Shown here in pieces: positions 8,557-10,400 of a stretch of 10,400 nt of DNA (position 1 is the stretch's first letter; the number at the start of each line of letters is the position of its first letter). The notes under the pieces were generated by a model. It ran no database searches and had not been told where the DNA came from. It worked only from the letters and a program-made list of their open reading frames with translations. The DNA is taken from positions 1-10,400 of the forward strand of contig CAMLMI010000151.1 of NCBI GenBank assembly GCA_946480965.1, read 5' to 3'. Both the position numbers and the translations under genes were made by a program. The stretch comes from an uncultured Verrucomicrobiales bacterium. Its GTDB lineage: Bacteria; Verrucomicrobiota; Verrucomicrobiae; Limisphaerales; CANJSG01.

Positions 8557-9279
8557 ATGGGCGCCTCCCGCGACAACTTCGTGAAATACCCGCGCACGCC
8601 GCATCTCTTCGGCTCGAAGGGCACGGACGACGACAAACACCTCGGCCGCCGCGCCTCCGAGGCGTTCCTCGCCGACCCGTCGCTCGTCGTGGAGGAGAAG
8701 CTCGACGGCACCAACGTGGGCCTCCACTTCACCGCCGCCGGCCGCCTCGTCCTCCAGTGCCGCGGCCACGAGATCACCGAGGGCATGCACCCGCAGTATG
8801 ACCTCTTCAAACAGTGGACCTCCGTGAAGCGCCCCGCGTTGGAAGCCATGCTGGCCGACCGCTTCATCCTCTACGGCGAATGGCTCTACGCGAAGCACTC
8901 CGTCCACTACCGCGCCCTGCCGCACTACTTCTTCGAGTTCGATGTCTGGGACAAGGACGCCGACCGCTTCCTCGACCTCGCCACCCGGCAGCGGATGCTC
9001 GAAGGCACCGGGCTCCAGACCGTGCCCGTCCTCCATCGCGGCCCCGCCACGCTGGAGCAACTGCGCGCCCTCATCGGCCCGTCCGCCTTCGACAGCGTGT
9101 TCGACAACCCGCTGACCGGCCGCCCCGACAACCTGATGGAATGCCTCTACCTCCGCACGGAAGCCGACGGCCACGTCACCGGCCGCGCCAAGCTCGTCCG
9201 CCCCGAGTTCATGGAAAAGGTGAAGCAAAGCGAACACTGGCAGCACAAACTGTTATTCCTACTATCATCGAAATCTTGA
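8557..9279 (+). CDS. RNA ligase family nucleotidyltransferase
   Basis: This is a stand-alone ligase-type nucleotidyltransferase of 240 residues, matching the RNA_ligase family (Pfam PF09414). Such enzymes join RNA or nicked nucleic-acid ends through a covalent lysyl-AMP intermediate. Motif I is EEKLDGTN with nucleophile Lys48. CRGHE (68-72) is motif Ia-like. LYGEW (105-109) is motif [11 protein letters not shown] (124-131) is motif IIIa, ECLYLR (195-200) is motif IV with Glu195, and [10 protein letters not shown] (209-218) is motif V with Lys212. The start at 8557 gives the family-like opening [18 protein letters not shown] lies 3 bp upstream, which is close. A TTG at 8482 would add 25 unlikely residues. 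Cys196 replaces the usual Gly after the motif IV Glu. The last residues after SEHWQ ([10 protein letters not shown]) look unlike the family ending and fall where G+C drops from about 64% to 45%. No RNA-repair partner gene (kinase, phosphatase or RtcB) is in the window, so the substrate is unknown. Confidence 0.85.
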   Translation: MGASRDNFVKYPRTPHLFGSKGTDDDKHLGRRASEAFLADPSLVVEEKLDGTNVGLHFTAAGRLVLQCRGHEITEGMHPQYDLFKQWTSVKRPALEAMLADRFILYGEWLYAKHSVHYRALPHYFFEFDVWDKDADRFLDLATRQRMLEGTGLQTVPVLHRGPATLEQLRALIGPSAFDSVFDNPLTGRPDNLMECLYLRTEADGHVTGRAKLVRPEFMEKVKQSEHWQHKLLFLLSSKS

Positions 9280-9303
9280 CAGACAACTGACCGCATCTTG
9301 AAT
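9276..9303 (+). promoter_or_regulatory. Predicted sigma70-type promoter for the hydrolase gene at 9311
   Basis: A perfect TTGACA (-35) lies at 9276-9281, overlapping the ligase stop codon, with TTGAAT at 9298-9303 as a 4-of-6 -10 box after a 16-bp spacer. Transcription would start near 9309-9311, at the ATG itself, giving a leaderless or nearly leaderless message. The local sequence is unusually A+T-rich for this window, which fits a promoter but also raises the chance of a fortuitous match. Confidence 0.45.
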
Positions 9304-9310
9304 ACGCAGC

Positions 9311-10400
9311 ATGCCCACCAAGGATTCTTCGGAGCGAACCACTCCTAATCATCTCAGTATAATTTCCGAGGGCTGGGCTCTTTCCTCCAACAGGTCGGAT
9401 ACCGTCCGTCGCAGTCGCATAAAGAATGCGCCTGCTGATGGGACCTTTTCATTGCCATCCTTTCTCGCCAGCGAAGAGTTCGTCGTCCTGGACGCTGGTG
9501 ATGCGCGTCCGCAGCCTGGTCGTCGTGGCGCCGAGACGATCACCAGCTCGGTCCAGGTGGCCGCCGAGGTGGAGGCCGATGCGGCGGTATTTGTGACAGC
9601 CACGCAGCCTTCGGGCGCGATCTCGTTTCATTTCCCGCGGCGCGCGCCGGTTCGTGGCGGCCGTCGCGGCCTCGCGAGCGTGGTGGTCGCGTTCGACATT
9701 CCCGCGGGCGAAGGAGCCGCGTCCGAGGGGCGCCGTGGCCTGTTCTCGAAGCTCGTTCGGATCGTGCTGGTCAAGGTCGCCGACGCGGCGCTCGGGGCGC
9801 TCGGCCGCCATGCCGCCAAGTGGGCCGTGCCGTTGCTCTCGCGGCAGCTCGAGGAGCGGCTCTGGAAAAATCGCGTGCAGGGTTGGGTCCGAGTCGAAGA
9901 GACGACGCTTGCCGATCCGGCGGGAAACCTGCCCGCGGCCCTGCCCGGCTTCGGTTCTCCGCAGCGCGGTCTCCTTTTTATCCACGGCACGTTTTCCCAT
10001 GCGCATTCCGGGTTCCGGAAGCTGACGCAAACGAGGTTTTTCGCGGAGGCGCGCGCAATCTATGGCGACAACATCTTCGCGTTTAATCATTTCACGATCA
10101 GCAAGACCCCGGCTGAGAACGTCGCCGACCTGCTCGCGGCGTTGCCCGACCGGGACTTCGAGTTCGACATCATCACCCACTCGCGCGGCGGTCTCGTCGC
10201 GCGCGAATTGCTGGAAGGCTCCGGGTTGGCGCATCCGCGTGGCCGGCGCCTCAAGGCGGGCCGGGTGATCATGGTGGCTTGTCCCAGCGCAGGCACGCCG
10301 TTGGGCAGTCCCGATCATTGGGATGAAAAGCTCTCCTTTTTCGCCAACCTGATGGACATGTTGCCCGATCATTCCTTCGCCACGGGCGGCGCCTGGCTGG
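9311..10400 (+). CDS. Alpha/beta-hydrolase (lipase/DUF7379-like) domain protein, partial, runs off the window
   Basis: A plus-strand frame is open from the ATG at 9311 to the window end (363 codons so far, no stop). Residues 1-60 are polar and from lower-G+C DNA. Residues of about 61-215 are a variable region with an amphipathic, hydrophobic stretch at about 144-185. From 221 an alpha/beta-hydrolase fold appears: GLLFIHGTFS (oxyanion-hole HG at 225-226) and YGDNIFAFNHFTISKTP. The nucleophile elbow THSRGGLVAREL has the likely catalytic Ser291. It continues with VIMVACPSAGTPLG, as in PGAP1/lipase-like enzymes and the DUF7379 domain, which I recall next to CHAT protease domains. The acid and His of the triad, and any C-terminal domain, lie beyond 10400. 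An in-frame TGA at 9299-9301 leaves 9311 as the only sensible ATG. Substrate and role are unknown. The gene is 31 bp after the ligase but has its own predicted promoter. Confidence 0.82.
   Translation, partial: MPTKDSSERTTPNHLSIISEGWALSSNRSDTVRRSRIKNAPADGTFSLPSFLASEEFVVLDAGDARPQPGRRGAETITSSVQVAAEVEADAAVFVTATQPSGAISFHFPRRAPVRGGRRGLASVVVAFDIPAGEGAASEGRRGLFSKLVRIVLVKVADAALGALGRHAAKWAVPLLSRQLEERLWKNRVQGWVRVEETTLADPAGNLPAALPGFGSPQRGLLFIHGTFSHAHSGFRKLTQTRFFAEARAIYGDNIFAFNHFTISKTPAENVADLLAALPDRDFEFDIITHSRGGLVARELLEGSGLAHPRGRRLKAGRVIMVACPSAGTPLGSPDHWDEKLSFFANLMDMLPDHSFATGGAWL

Noticed and set aside
9449..10372. 307-codon minus-strand frame opposite the hydrolase gene
   Set aside because: Its composition is that of an antisense shadow and it lacks recognisable motifs, while the plus strand encodes a clear hydrolase motif set.

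Overview
The window is about two thirds G+C with dense coding. Most start codons lack a clear Shine-Dalgarno sequence, and the clearest predicted promoters sit almost on the start codon. The gene set and tight packing would suit a high-GC free-living bacterium. A member of the Verrucomicrobiota (Opitutaceae-like) is my best guess, but no ribosomal or other taxonomic marker is present, so the lineage is an inference.

Layout, left to right. On the minus strand lie pyruvate kinase (747-2189), a small lower-GC gene of unknown function with an N-terminal hydrophobic segment (168-614) and the first 31 codons of a low-molecular-weight protein tyrosine phosphatase (1-95, cut by the window edge). Diverging from pyruvate kinase across a 237-bp gap is a plus-strand pair, proC (pyrroline-5-carboxylate reductase) and an AI-2E/PerM-family membrane transporter, 4 bp apart. 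The transporter runs tail-to-tail into a two-component signalling operon on the minus strand, and the two 3' ends overlap by 86 bp. That operon holds a REC-PAS-kinase-like protein (6441-7916) followed, with a 32-bp overlap, by a REC-PAS-HisKA-HATPase-REC hybrid kinase (4484-6472). A small three-helix membrane protein (8030-8398) lies just upstream on the same strand.

The right end is plus-strand and looks more accessory: a stand-alone RNA-ligase-family nucleotidyltransferase (8557-9279), whose last dozen codons coincide with a sharp fall in G+C, then a large open frame from 9311 off the window edge that carries an alpha/beta-hydrolase (lipase/DUF7379-like) domain.

The main point of interest is the signalling pair. 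The two proteins share a duplicated N-terminal REC-PAS module (about 60% identical by eye over 126 residues). The upstream one has lost the phosphoacceptor histidine (Arg266 where the H-box His should be) but keeps most ATP-binding motifs. The downstream hybrid kinase has an intact H-box. This suggests a pseudokinase working with an active hybrid kinase. Other points are an RNA ligase with an abruptly altered C-terminus, two predicted near-leaderless promoters, an in-frame TGA ahead of the small unknown gene, and a pyruvate kinase with Arg at the position that usually separates K+-dependent from K+-independent enzymes. I found no convincing new multi-gene system, CRISPR array, RNA gene or insertion sequence.
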